Shown here: positions 16,443 to 26,522 of the stretch, piece after piece | How the letters are laid out: the number at the start of each line of letters is the position of its first letter | Position numbering within the stretch: position 1 is the first letter of the stretch | Assembly (NCBI GenBank): GCA_944359015.1 | Contig: CALVSK010000005.1 | Location: 1 to 38,142 of the forward strand | Direction of reading: 5' to 3' | Length of the DNA stretch: 38,142 nt | From: an uncultured Bacilli bacterium | Lineage (GTDB): Bacteria > Bacillota_I > Bacilli_A > RF39 > UBA660 | Position numbers and translations under genes: made by a program | The notes under the pieces: model-generated | Told to the model about the DNA's origin: nothing | Database searches by the model: none | Seen by the model: only the letters and a program-made list of their open reading frames with translations

Positions 16443-16718
16443 ATGATTAAGTTTATTAAGCAAGAATTGCCTTTTGAAAAGTCATTAAAACAAAGACTAG
16501 ATTTTATCTGTAAATTCTGCAAAACAAAACCAATATTCATTAATGGCAATATTATAAAAATTGATAAAACTAATCTATCTTATATTGAACCTCATAGAAT
16601 CATTATTAAAGGTATAACATTTCTTGCATTTAATTATTCTACTGATATTTACATAAGAAACTTAACTAATAAAATTAAAATATCAGAACTAGAAAATTAC
16701 TTAAATACTATAAACTAA
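16443..16718 (+). CDS. Hypothetical 91-aa protein of the mobile region
   Basis: Starts MIKFIKQELPFEKSLKQRLDF. The ATG at 16443 follows GAAAGGATGG; a longer TTG start at 16401 has no ribosome site. About 91 residues with a CKFCK pair near residue 23-26 and a mostly beta-rich middle (INGNIIKIDK, HRIIIKGITFLAF). No family recognised. It lies between the tRNA terminator and the recombinase and shares the recombinase strand. A weak stem (CATCCT / AGGATG) covers its ribosome site. Possibly a regulator or accessory gene of the element. Confidence 0.55.
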   Translation: MIKFIKQELPFEKSLKQRLDFICKFCKTKPIFINGNIIKIDKTNLSYIEPHRIIIKGITFLAFNYSTDIYIRNLTNKIKISELENYLNTIN

Positions 16719-16805
16719 CCTTTCACTAAATAGATTTTCATCTAAAAATATTGTATAATTTATATAGAGAGTAATTTATTTACCTAAAGTCTTACAATGT
16801 ATTTT

Positions 16806-16851
16806 GAGAAGTGAAAGTATTAGTTTGTAGTACCTTCACTTCTCTTTTTTT
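16806..16851 (+). terminator. Strong terminator or attenuator ahead of the recombinase
   Basis: A 10-bp perfect stem GAGAAGTGAA / TTCACTTCTC (16806-16844) followed by seven T's. It lies downstream of a likely -10 (TATAAT, about 16755-16760) and only 29 bases before the recombinase start, so transcripts must read through it. It may end the 91-aa gene's message or act as a leader attenuator. Confidence 0.7.
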
Positions 16852-16876
16852 AAAACTTAAAAAAGGAGATGATTAA

Positions 16877-18869
<1,993 letters not shown>

Positions 18870-19018
18870 CTAGGAGGTTAAATATTTTGTCAGAAACAAA
18901 ATAAAGCAAAGGAGCTGATATTATAGAACTATCTTATTCACTACATTTAGGTAGTGATAAAAATAAGAAAAACAACTTACGAAAAAGTGGTAAAAGTAAT
19001 GCTAGTGGCTCTACTTCT

Positions 19019-20293
19019 ATGAGTAATAATGCTATTCAAAATGCATCTGGATTATCAAAAGTTGATAAACATAATTGTAGAAAGTATGATAATAATAGAG
19101 ATAATATAGAAGTAATTAAAGGTTCATTTTCTATTTATGATGATGTTAAAAAACTTTATAAAGATGAATTTGAAGAAGCAAGATTAGAATATAATTCTAG
19201 ACAAACTCGTAAAGATAGAAAGATAAAAGATTATTTCTCTCATGTTAGCAATAATTCTAAAAATGATTTAGCTTGTGAAATAATTATTGAACTTGGTGAC
19301 AAGAACTTTTGGGATACTAAAGATCTGACTTATAAAAAGAAAATGACTAATGTTTTTAAAGAACAAGTTACATATTTAGAAAATATCTTACCTAATTTTA
19401 AGATAGCGAGTGCTATTATACATTATGATGAAACATCACCACATCTTCATATTATTGGTGTTCCAATTAAGACTAAAACTAAAAATGGGATGTCTAAACA
19501 AGTCGGAAAATCTAGTGTCTTTACAAAGGAATCTTTAGTTAAAATACAAGATAAAATGAGAACACTTTGTATAGAATCATTTAATAAAGAATATCTAACA
19601 AATAACAAATTAAAAACTAAATTAAAAGGACGAAATAAAGATTATCATGTAACTGAGATGGAAAACTACCAACGAATGAAAAGAAGCATTGAAATACATC
19701 AAAACAATTTAGATAGAGCTAAAGAAAAGACTGAAATTTTAACAAATAACAGCAAAGAAATCAGAGATATTTTGGAAAGTTTAAAGTCCAAAGGTCTCAT
19801 TAAAAATCAGTTAGTTTTAGATGTTGTTAATAAAGATAAACTTCTTGTATTTATAGATTTAGTTGATAAAACTATTGCTGAATATCAAAGTGTTCAAGAA
19901 CTATCTGTTACCTTAAAAGAGATAGAACGTGAACTTATTGCTAATCGTCAAAGAATGAATCTTTATTCAAAAAGCAATGAAGAACTTAATATTGACGTTG
20001 ATAATTTAAAAAAAAAAATTCAATCGCAAAATAATGAAATTGCCAATTTAAAGGAAGAGAATACTTTATTAAAATCTTCTTTAGAATACTTTAAAACTAT
20101 AGTCTATAGTCTTATCCAATTCTTAATAGATAGAATTCATAGAGGTAAAAATAAGGAAAAATATATGAGTTTTACAAAAGAATTATGTGAACGCAATATT
20201 TTAAAAGAAGAAGATTTTAAAGTATTTCATGATAACAAAAATATAGATAAATTAAATAATTTAGAAATAGAAAAAGATGATATCAAGTATTAA
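19019..20293 (+). CDS. MobV/Pre-family plasmid mobilization relaxase
   Basis: 424 residues from the first ATG. Motif I is KHNCRKY (HNCR at 18-21); motif III is HYDETSPHLH (135-144), the HxDE...PHxH metal site of Mob_Pre relaxases; a long coiled coil covers about 215-350. It nicks DNA at oriT for mobilization. The real N-terminus is probably upstream: the same frame reads ELSYSLHLGSDKNKK... back to 18920, with AAAGGAG before ATT/ATA codons. Further up, AGGAGG (18872-18877) precedes TTG TCA GAA ACA AAA TAA (18887-18904) in this frame. So either a non-canonical start is used or a TAA has broken an original TTG start. The 19019 ATG itself has no ribosome site. A shared terminator follows. Confidence 0.88.
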   Translation: MSNNAIQNASGLSKVDKHNCRKYDNNRDNIEVIKGSFSIYDDVKKLYKDEFEEARLEYNSRQTRKDRKIKDYFSHVSNNSKNDLACEIIIELGDKNFWDTKDLTYKKKMTNVFKEQVTYLENILPNFKIASAIIHYDETSPHLHIIGVPIKTKTKNGMSKQVGKSSVFTKESLVKIQDKMRTLCIESFNKEYLTNNKLKTKLKGRNKDYHVTEMENYQRMKRSIEIHQNNLDRAKEKTEILTNNSKEIRDILESLKSKGLIKNQLVLDVVNKDKLLVFIDLVDKTIAEYQSVQELSVTLKEIERELIANRQRMNLYSKSNEELNIDVDNLKKKIQSQNNEIANLKEENTLLKSSLEYFKTIVYSLIQFLIDRIHRGKNKEKYMSFTKELCERNILKEEDFKVFHDNKNIDKLNNLEIEKDDIKY

Positions 20294-20310
20294 AACTTTT
20301 ATCATCTTTT
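20271..20310. terminator. Bidirectional terminator, relaxase / 152-aa gene
   Basis: AAAAGATGATA and TATCATCTTTT arms around a 17-base loop, between convergent genes; A/T runs flank both sides. Confidence 0.6.
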
Positions 20311-20315
20311 AATTA

Positions 20316-20774
20316 TTATTTGTGCATTTTATATGCTCGTACTTTTGATAAATGAAAGCCATTATCTATAACTTCCTTATATTTGAAAACATCTTCGCGA
20401 GTTTCTGGACTTTCGATAATTTCAAAAGTATTTGCTTGTTCTATTACATTTTCAGGTGCTTGTGATAACACTTCTGCAATTGACGGCTTAAATAAACCAT
20501 AATATCCCCAAGTATGCAAACATAAGAAATCGTCTACTGTTTCTAACTTACTTGGATCTACTACATCTCTTTTATCTTCTGCACGATTCCAAATATAAGA
20601 TTGGTTTCTTAACTCTTGCAGTGTAAATTCTCTTAAAAGATATTTCATTTCATCAATAGTAACAATAGGTTTTAATAATCTATATAGTTCTTTTAACCTG
20701 TTATCATCAATTTCTGGTATTTCTAGTTTTTTAGGTAAAGTCACAAAATTACTACCACCATATAATTTTTCCAC
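20316..20774 (-). CDS. Conserved-looking 152-aa protein, function unknown
   Basis: Cytosolic, mostly helical, no signal or membrane segment. Starts at GTG (AGGAGG 10 bases upstream). Notable segments: LYRLLKPIVTIDEMKYLLREFTLQELRN and LHTWGYYGLFKPSIAEVLSQAPENVI, where the aromatic HTWGYYGLFKPS stretch looks like a conserved core. I do not recognise the family. It has its own consensus promoter and sits between the relaxase (convergent) and the insertion sequence. It could be element cargo or a chromosomal gene. Confidence 0.65.
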   Translation of the reverse strand: MEKLYGGSNFVTLPKKLEIPEIDDNRLKELYRLLKPIVTIDEMKYLLREFTLQELRNQSYIWNRAEDKRDVVDPSKLETVDDFLCLHTWGYYGLFKPSIAEVLSQAPENVIEQANTFEIIESPETREDVFKYKEVIDNGFHLSKVRAYKMHK

Positions 20775-20801
20775 AATAATTTTCCCTCCTATTGGCTATT
20801 T

Positions 20802-20829
20802 ATTATAACATCTTTTTATTTTTTTTCAA
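20802..20829 (-). promoter_or_regulatory. Promoter of the 152-aa gene
   Basis: On the minus strand, -35 TTGAAA (20824-20829), 16 bases, -10 TATAAT (20802-20807). It lies just outside the insertion-sequence end at 20839. Confidence 0.7.
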
Positions 20830-20838
20830 TACATATCT

Positions 20839-22419
20839 ATTTGAGTTTCGGTTTTCGAAAAATATTTATGAATTTTATATGATTTGAACAAAATTGTTCA
20901 AAAAATTAATTTTAATATCAATATTTGCAGTTTTCTCCCATGACAAAATATAGCACTTTTTATGCCTTTTTAAAATTCTTGATATTTTGTTTTTTTAAAG
21001 CTTTAAACTTAATTGTCGTGGATCCCTAACTTCTATATCTTGCCATCGTTTTATTCCTTCATGGGCATACTTTAATATTTCTTTCATCCCTCTAGCAATT
21101 TGACTTAGCCATACAACGGCTTTATTTCTTAATGATTTTGATGCATATATAATTTTAATTGTTAATAATTTGCTATCTATTTTATCTGCTAATATCGCTA
21201 TATGTCCCAGATGTATAGTAAGCATCATATTTAAATTATTCATACTTTTTAGTGTTCTTACTCTCATATTTTCAAAATCATATTCTTGTTTCTTTCCTCT
21301 GAAATGTTCTTCTATTCTCCATCTAGACAAATATAATCTTACTATTCTTATAACATCTTCTTTACTTTTAATCTTGATGTTAGTAAGTAATTTCATCGGC
21401 TTATCTTCACTTAATCCATACACAATTACTAAAGTGTATTCTTTTTTGTTATATGGTAATGTGGCTTTTGTATAGCTTAACATTAATTCATATTCTTCAT
21501 TATCATCAAATAATACTTTCATTGCTATTTTACCTTTTCTGGATTTAGCAACTTCTTCTACACTCTTTTTTTTGCCTTTAAATAACAACGTTCTTGTATC
21601 CTCTAATCTTACTATAAATGAATGCTCTTTTTTATCCATATAATCAAATATTTTTTTATCATCATATCCTCGGTCAAATATCCCTATAAATTTTTTCCCC
21701 ACTATATTTTCAACAGCTTTTATACTATCTAGTGTATAAGTGTTTTTACTTTTAAAATCTTTGCTTTTACACGAATATATTTTACTATACACACTTATTG
21801 GTTGATTGGTATGTTTGCTAAGTATCACAGCTTCACAAACATTATACCCATTTACTATTCTTTTATCTGGACTTGATGCATCTCGAACACGATCTAAATC
21901 TTCTAACTTTTTGCTATATTCCTTATTGATATCACTATCATCAAATATTGCTATTGGCTCCTTCGTATTTATATGCTTTTTTACTTCATTTATATAATTT
22001 CTCCATATAATTTTTTCATACTTATCGTCCAAATTTGCAAAATTATCACATAATCTATCTATCGTATAATTTAATTTTATATCTTCATCTAGTGCTCTAG
22101 CCATGTTAGAGACTAAACAACTTCCACCTTTAGCAAGACCATATTGTGTTTCCATAACAAACTTTTTGGCTGGTTTACTAGTCCCATTTGCAATTTTTTC
22201 AGAAAAATTACAAATTTCTCTTTTCAACTCATAGGTATTTGTAGTAAAATTATTCATGTAAGACACCTCCATATTTTTGTTTACTATGATAATTTAGTAT
22301 ACAACTTTATTATACTAAACTTTGGAGTGTTTTACCTTATTTTTCAATCAAAAATCAGAAAAAGTTATCAACATTTTCTGATTTTTTTTGCCAACTATTT
22401 TTTTCACCGAAACTCAAAT
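20839..22419 (-). mobile_element. IS4-like insertion sequence with 14-bp terminal inverted repeats
   Basis: About 1.58 kb. Left end ATTTGAGTTTCGGT (20839-20852) and right end ACCGAAACTCAAAT (22406-22419) are perfect inverted repeats flanking one DDE transposase gene. No clear target-site duplication is visible; outer A/T bases of the repeats may partly belong to the target. The right end lies 3 bases from the rpoZ stop codon. One copy only in this window. Confidence 0.88.
20995..22257 (-). CDS. IS4-family DDE transposase
   Basis: About 420 residues, intact. Catalytic fold signs: first Asp in IAIFDDSDINKEY, second Asp in FIGIFDRGYDD, and the Glu region YLSRWRIEEHFRGKKQEYDFE, matching the IS4 Y-(2)-R-(3)-E-(6)-K-type signature in relaxed form. 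I chose the ATG at 22257 (MNNFTTNTYEL) because GGAGGTG lies 6 bases before it; the ATG at 22272 overlaps that ribosome site. It performs cut-and-paste transposition of the surrounding element. Confidence 0.92.
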   Translation of the reverse strand: MNNFTTNTYELKREICNFSEKIANGTSKPAKKFVMETQYGLAKGGSCLVSNMARALDEDIKLNYTIDRLCDNFANLDDKYEKIIWRNYINEVKKHINTKEPIAIFDDSDINKEYSKKLEDLDRVRDASSPDKRIVNGYNVCEAVILSKHTNQPISVYSKIYSCKSKDFKSKNTYTLDSIKAVENIVGKKFIGIFDRGYDDKKIFDYMDKKEHSFIVRLEDTRTLLFKGKKKSVEEVAKSRKGKIAMKVLFDDNEEYELMLSYTKATLPYNKKEYTLVIVYGLSEDKPMKLLTNIKIKSKEDVIRIVRLYLSRWRIEEHFRGKKQEYDFENMRVRTLKSMNNLNMMLTIHLGHIAILADKIDSKLLTIKIIYASKSLRNKAVVWLSQIARGMKEILKYAHEGIKRWQDIEVRDPRQLSLKL

Positions 22420-22422
22420 TTT

Positions 22423-22626
22423 TTACTTTTCTTCAATAACTTTTATTAAACCAGCTTCTACTTCTTCTAAAGCTCTACCCAATTCTTTTTTATTAACATA
22501 CTCATTTTCTTTCATTTGAAAATGATTACTTTCAAGCATTTGCTTGCTTCTTATTGAAGCCACATGAACTAAGGTATATTTAGAATCAACAATATTAAGT
22601 AATTTATCGATTGATGGATAAATCAT
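22423..22626 (-). CDS. rpoZ: RNA polymerase omega subunit
   Basis: 67 residues, the normal Gram-positive size, reading MIYPSIDKLLNIVDSKYTLVHVASIRSKQM, the classic omega N-terminus, with a Glu-rich end (ALEEVEAGLIKVIEEK). Omega binds the beta-prime subunit and helps core assembly. The ATG follows AAGGAAG. The usual neighbours gmk and priA are absent; an insertion sequence lies 3 bases after the stop, so downstream co-transcription with a former neighbour would be cut. Confidence 0.93.
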   Translation of the reverse strand: MIYPSIDKLLNIVDSKYTLVHVASIRSKQMLESNHFQMKENEYVNKKELGRALEEVEAGLIKVIEEK

Positions 22627-22650
22627 TATTCACACTTCCTTTACATTTAT

Positions 22651-22680
22651 ATCATACAAATTTTAAGAGAAATAATGCAA
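22651..22680 (-). promoter_or_regulatory. Probable rpoZ promoter
   Basis: On the minus strand, TTGCAT (22675-22680), 18 bases, TATGAT (22651-22656). Confidence 0.45.
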
Positions 22681-22703
22681 GTATTATGCATTTTTTTGAC
22701 AAT

Positions 22704-24584
22704 CTATTTACACAATTTTCTTAATTCATCTAAAATTACAACCATTGCCCAAGTATCTTGTTGGCAATAAATTTTTAATGCATTATAATATAATTCAAAT
22801 TCTTCTTTAGTCATATTATTATAATTAGCATATGCAACAATTGCTTCGGTACCATTTTTTACAGTTAAGTTCTTATACGACAAATCACTAAAAACAGGCA
22901 AAGTCTTTTTAATTGAAAATGAACCACTCAAATCTTTATGATAATAATTTGGTAAACTCGCTCTTTCTTCATCAAAGCCCAATTCTTTATACAACTCTTT
23001 TTTAGTATTAACCAGCCACATTAAATCAAAACCTCTATTATACATTTGCATTAACTCTTTTTTATATTCTGGAAACATGCCTGCTAGTTCCTTAATCCTA
23101 CTTTTTTCAAAAGAAACATTTTGAGCAAATAAAGTACCTTTAGTTCCATCAATATATTTCACCAATGCTTTTACTAACTCTTCTCTTTCATCATTATCAA
23201 AAGTTTTTGCTAAAAAAATATAATTATCTTTTTCTTTATCACAAACTCCAGGTTCCCGTTCAATATGCAAACTAAATTCAAAAGGAGATTGGATATAAGG
23301 TTTTTCACCTTTAAATCTAGGCATAGGACAAGGCATAGTTTCAAAATCCAAATGATAAATTGGATATTCCAAACAAGCAAGGCCAGCTTTTATTTTTTCT
23401 TTATCTACATAAATTTTATTAAATCGTACTGCATCTCTTTGAATATGATGTTTTTGATGAATAATCCATTCTTCAGGTATATCTAACATATTAACATAGC
23501 CTTCATTTATAAGTTCCAAACCTTTAAGTTTTCTACCATCTAATGTTTTAAAACCAGAACCATTATTTAAATATGATAAACTTGAGTTTTTTGATGGAAT
23601 AATTTTACCACAAACAGCATTTAAATAAGGGCATTCTTTAGCACTTTTTCTTTCACACCAAACACCCATTGGGCACTTAGTGACATCTAAATTAAAAACA
23701 TATTTTTCTAATTTTAACTCTAAAGCCTCAATAATATTTAAATACTCTTCTGTAACTTTAGTCAAATCAATAAAAACTACTATTTCATTTCCATCTTTAT
23801 CTGCTTCATAAACTGCTTTTTTATCTTTGTAAGTACCATCAAAAACATAATTATGGTTTAAAACCCCTAGATAATAATGTATATTTTTTAAATTTTCAGA
23901 ATTATTAGATTGTTTATATTCTCCCTCAATAAAATAACGTTGTACAGCTAAATCAAACACATAACCACCAACATCACTATACCGATTAAATAATGTTTCT
24001 CTTTTCTTAGCATAGTTTTCCATTGGCATTTCAGCTTCAATATCATAACCATCTATTTCATCTTTTAAATAATAACAATTAGTCTTTTTATCAAAATAAA
24101 AAATAGAAAACTTATCTTGTTTTTTATGATTACTTTGTAAATCAAAATATTTTTTACTAGTAGTTGCTTTAACCTCAATAATATTTATTCGATTATCTTC
24201 ATTTTCATTATAAATATCCACATAACAAAGATATCTAATTCCATTTTTATTAAATTCAAAACTTTCTTGATTATAAGTAAGTGAAGCATAAACTGACTTA
24301 CCTTTAAAATATTTATTAGTTAATCGCCCAGCTTCCATTTCTACCATTTTATAATAAGGCATCATAGCCTCTAATTGTTTATTTACTTTTACTGTTTTAT
24401 CAATTTCATAATTTTCATCTTCAAACATTGAAGATAACATTTCTTTTAATACTTCTGTCTTTTCTTGTTTCTTATATTCATCATAACTAATATCAGCATC
24501 TAATTTTTCTTTTCTTATTTCTTCTAAAGCTGCATATCTACTGCATCTAGTATAATTTATAAAATCAGTTTTTGTTATAGCCAT
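22704..24584 (-). CDS. DUF2779-type protein: PD-(D/E)XK nuclease plus DEDD exonuclease-like domain
   Basis: 626 residues. The N-terminal part (about 1-330) looks Cas4/RecB-like: TRCSRY at the start (Cys14), an IIEVKAT motif (Glu137-x-Lys139) and a Cys cluster C304-C310-C318-C325 that could hold an iron-sulfur centre. The C-terminal part (about 400-626) looks like a DnaQ/RNase-H-fold exonuclease: YHLDFET (412-416), FAQNVSFEKSRI, and YCQQDTWAMV near the end. This arrangement matches the DUF2779 family, whose biological role is not established. Last gene of a three-gene operon: its ATG shares a base with the pilin-like gene's stop (TAATG). Predicted to process DNA or RNA; the substrate is unknown. 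Confidence 0.8.
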   Translation of the reverse strand: MAITKTDFINYTRCSRYAALEEIRKEKLDADISYDEYKKQEKTEVLKEMLSSMFEDENYEIDKTVKVNKQLEAMMPYYKMVEMEAGRLTNKYFKGKSVYASLTYNQESFEFNKNGIRYLCYVDIYNENEDNRINIIEVKATTSKKYFDLQSNHKKQDKFSIFYFDKKTNCYYLKDEIDGYDIEAEMPMENYAKKRETLFNRYSDVGGYVFDLAVQRYFIEGEYKQSNNSENLKNIHYYLGVLNHNYVFDGTYKDKKAVYEADKDGNEIVVFIDLTKVTEEYLNIIEALELKLEKYVFNLDVTKCPMGVWCERKSAKECPYLNAVCGKIIPSKNSSLSYLNNGSGFKTLDGRKLKGLELINEGYVNMLDIPEEWIIHQKHHIQRDAVRFNKIYVDKEKIKAGLACLEYPIYHLDFETMPCPMPRFKGEKPYIQSPFEFSLHIEREPGVCDKEKDNYIFLAKTFDNDEREELVKALVKYIDGTKGTLFAQNVSFEKSRIKELAGMFPEYKKELMQMYNRGFDLMWLVNTKKELYKELGFDEERASLPNYYHKDLSGSFSIKKTLPVFSDLSYKNLTVKNGTEAIVAYANYNNMTKEEFELYYNALKIYCQQDTWAMVVILDELRKLCK

Positions 24585-24952
24585 TATGACACCAAAACTT
24601 TAGCAGTTATATCTCCTTCATTATTAACTATTTTCACTTTTAAATCATTTAAATCTTTTTCAGAATCTCTAGGATCTGCAACAATACCACCTTCTGCTGA
24701 TACTACTGCATTTTCTAAGGCTAATTCTCCAACAGTTAAATAAACTTCTGGTTCTTCAGTAAACAATTCTTGATGAATTTCTCCATAAATTGCAGCTTGT
24801 TTTTCAATTGAAGAAATAGTTAAATTATATAAATCTTCTTCATAATTAACATCAAAATTATAAGAAATATAATTAGCAGCAACAAAATAAATTACAGAAA
24901 AAACTACAATAGTAAGAATAAGTTCTATTGCACTATAACCTTTATTATTCAT
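24584..24952 (-). CDS. Type IV prepilin-like protein
   Basis: 122 residues. The N-terminus NNKGYSAIELILTIVVFSVIYFV is a class III signal: cleavage after Gly, a Glu at mature position 5, then one hydrophobic helix. The C-terminal domain has about 80 residues, acidic and without Cys. It would be cut and methylated by a prepilin peptidase and assembled as a pilin or pseudopilin, but no peptidase, ATPase or platform gene lies in this window. It is tightly coupled on both sides (ATGA overlap upstream, TAATG overlap with the nuclease gene). Confidence 0.78.
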   Translation of the reverse strand: MNNKGYSAIELILTIVVFSVIYFVAANYISYNFDVNYEEDLYNLTISSIEKQAAIYGEIHQELFTEEPEVYLTVGELALENAVVSAEGGIVADPRDSEKDLNDLKVKIVNNEGDITAKVLVS

Positions 24953-25917
24953 TTTTTCACCTCAATTTTACTATACCCTCTGTATTCCCACAATGGAAAT
25001 TCATCTCTTATTTTCATAATACCATCTAACATTTTTAACTTTAATTTATCACTCTTAAATTCAAATAAGTCAATAATTGTCTTTTCTAAATTACTTTTTG
25101 CTACATCCTCTTCATTTAAAGAATTATATAAATAAGGAATAACTATATTTTTATCCACATAATTAATATCACTATTTTTAAAAATATAATTACTTTTTAA
25201 CATTTTAATAAATCTTTTATAACATTTTATATTATGATGAAATAAAGAATTACCGAGTAAAACATATTCTTTATTGGTAAATAACTTATAATTATTATCT
25301 TTAAAATATTTATTTATTCTTTTTTTATTAGTTAATTTATTACTATAAATCTTTTTACTATCAATAATATATTCTCTTTTATAATAAAATTCTAATTTTG
25401 GTATTATTAACTCTTTTTCAACAATTCCACTTATAATAATATCAAAATATTTTCTATCAACAACACCATAAGCAATAATTATACCATCAGCTAATTTATA
25501 AATTCTATTCCAAGATTTAACATAATTAAAAATAGTTTTATTTTTAACTAAATTTTTTAAATAATAATAAATATCTCTAGGTATAATCAAATCATCATTT
25601 TTAAATATTACATAACTATCAATCAAATAATTTATAAACTCTCTATGTTCATTTAAAAAATCATTATTACTTTTTTTTAAAAGTAAAAATTTTAATAAAT
25701 TAAAATCTTCTAAATCTAAAGATTGAATCAAAAATTTATAATAGTTTTCTTTAAAAGCCAAAATTTTAGATATTATAACATCTTTTTTATCTTTAGTTGT
25801 ATTTATCTTATTTTCATTAAAAATTAATGCTAATGCATTATATTTATCAACAAATTTTTGTAAATCTACTTTAGTAAGTTTTAATAAAAATTCATTTAAA
25901 TTTTCCCCAGATATCAT
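24949..25917 (-). CDS. Hypothetical 322-aa protein heading the pilin/nuclease operon
   Basis: Very rich in Lys, Asn, Ile, Leu and Tyr, without signal peptide or membrane helix. Mostly helical: a first section about 1-115 with leucine-spaced helices (LNEFLLKLTKVDLQKFVDKY, FNLLKFLLLKKSNNDFLNE), then a mixed region, ending YRGYSKIEVKK. The layout hints at winged-helix-like repeats, but I cannot assign a family. First gene of the operon, overlapping the pilin-like gene by 4 bp. Its upstream gap (25918-25994) contains only the neighbour's terminator region and a probable promoter. Confidence 0.7.
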   Translation of the reverse strand: MISGENLNEFLLKLTKVDLQKFVDKYNALALIFNENKINTTKDKKDVIISKILAFKENYYKFLIQSLDLEDFNLLKFLLLKKSNNDFLNEHREFINYLIDSYVIFKNDDLIIPRDIYYYLKNLVKNKTIFNYVKSWNRIYKLADGIIIAYGVVDRKYFDIIISGIVEKELIIPKLEFYYKREYIIDSKKIYSNKLTNKKRINKYFKDNNYKLFTNKEYVLLGNSLFHHNIKCYKRFIKMLKSNYIFKNSDINYVDKNIVIPYLYNSLNEEDVAKSNLEKTIIDLFEFKSDKLKLKMLDGIMKIRDEFPLWEYRGYSKIEVKK

Positions 25918-25980
25918 TTAATTTCACCTCATCATAATAATTATATAATAAATTTTATACTTTTTCTATCATTATTCAAA

Positions 25981-26006
25981 ATAAAAAAGAGAAATTAATC
26001 TCTTTT
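25981..26006 (-). terminator. Terminator of the 26.4-kb small gene
   Basis: AAAAGAGA / TCTCTTTT stem with a short loop containing the stop codon, followed by a U-run on the minus strand. Confidence 0.7.
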
Positions 26007-26429
26007 CATATCTGCTAGCATTTTAGTAGCAATTCTTTTAAGTACACAATAATAAGTCATGTACATAAAAGGTATAGAATTATTTTCCATATAAAGTATT
26101 GCTTGTTGTTTCATTTCATCTGTTATTTCCAAACCTTTATAATTTAATTTATCTTTACAATGTTTTTTTATAAATTCATCTTTAGAATATTCAACTAATC
26201 CTGCACTTAAAGCTTTCTTTCTAAAAGCAATCAACCAATTCTTTTCATTAACAGTTAAACCAACATTTTTATTTAATATCGTAAGAACATCTTTAATACT
26301 AATATTTGTTAATTCGTAATAATCAACTAAATCCATTGGTCTAAAAATCCCAGGTTCTTCTTCAACTCCTTTATAAATCATTTGAAATAACCTATTTTTT
26401 AATTCTACTAAATTTGTAACTTTTTCCAT
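25995..26429 (-). CDS. Hypothetical 144-aa helical protein
   Basis: I chose the ATG at 26429 (MEKVTNLVELKNRLF), 5 bases after GGGGGAG; upstream in-frame starts overlap or precede that site. No membrane or signal segment. The middle (MDLVDYYELTNISIKDVLTILNKN) could be a helix-turn-helix-like segment, and the end is a helical region with MYMTYYCVLKRIATKMLAD. No family recognised. Its mRNA should begin with a CCCC-GTTA-GGGG hairpin that overlaps the ribosome site. It stands alone between terminators. Confidence 0.65.
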   Translation of the reverse strand: MEKVTNLVELKNRLFQMIYKGVEEEPGIFRPMDLVDYYELTNISIKDVLTILNKNVGLTVNEKNWLIAFRKKALSAGLVEYSKDEFIKKHCKDKLNYKGLEITDEMKQQAILYMENNSIPFMYMTYYCVLKRIATKMLADMKRD

Positions 26430-26434
26430 CATAT

Positions 26435-26449
26435 CTCCCCCTAACGGGG
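26435..26449 (-). promoter_or_regulatory. Ribosome-site hairpin ahead of the 144-aa gene
   Basis: CCCC-GTTA-GGGG stem, with the GGGG part of the ribosome site GGGGGAG. A promoter TTGTTT-17-TATTAT just upstream would place the transcript start next to the hairpin. It could lower or regulate translation. Confidence 0.45.
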
Positions 26450-26482
26450 AATATAATATCACAATAATTTAATAAAAACAAG

Positions 26483-26508
26483 AAAAAAGATGAGATTAAT
26501 CTCTCATC
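26483..26508 (-). terminator. Terminator of the CotD-like gene
   Basis: Perfect GATGAGA / TCTCATC stem (26489-26508) followed by six T's on the minus strand. Confidence 0.85.
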
Positions 26509-26522
26509 AAACTTCAAAACTT

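Noticed and set aside
16233-16463. Minus-strand frame over the tRNA region
   Set aside because: It is antisense to a perfect tRNA-Gly and its terminator.
22704-24584. A CRISPR-associated cas4 gene
   Set aside because: The protein is far longer, carries a second exonuclease-like domain, and no CRISPR repeats or other cas genes are in the window.
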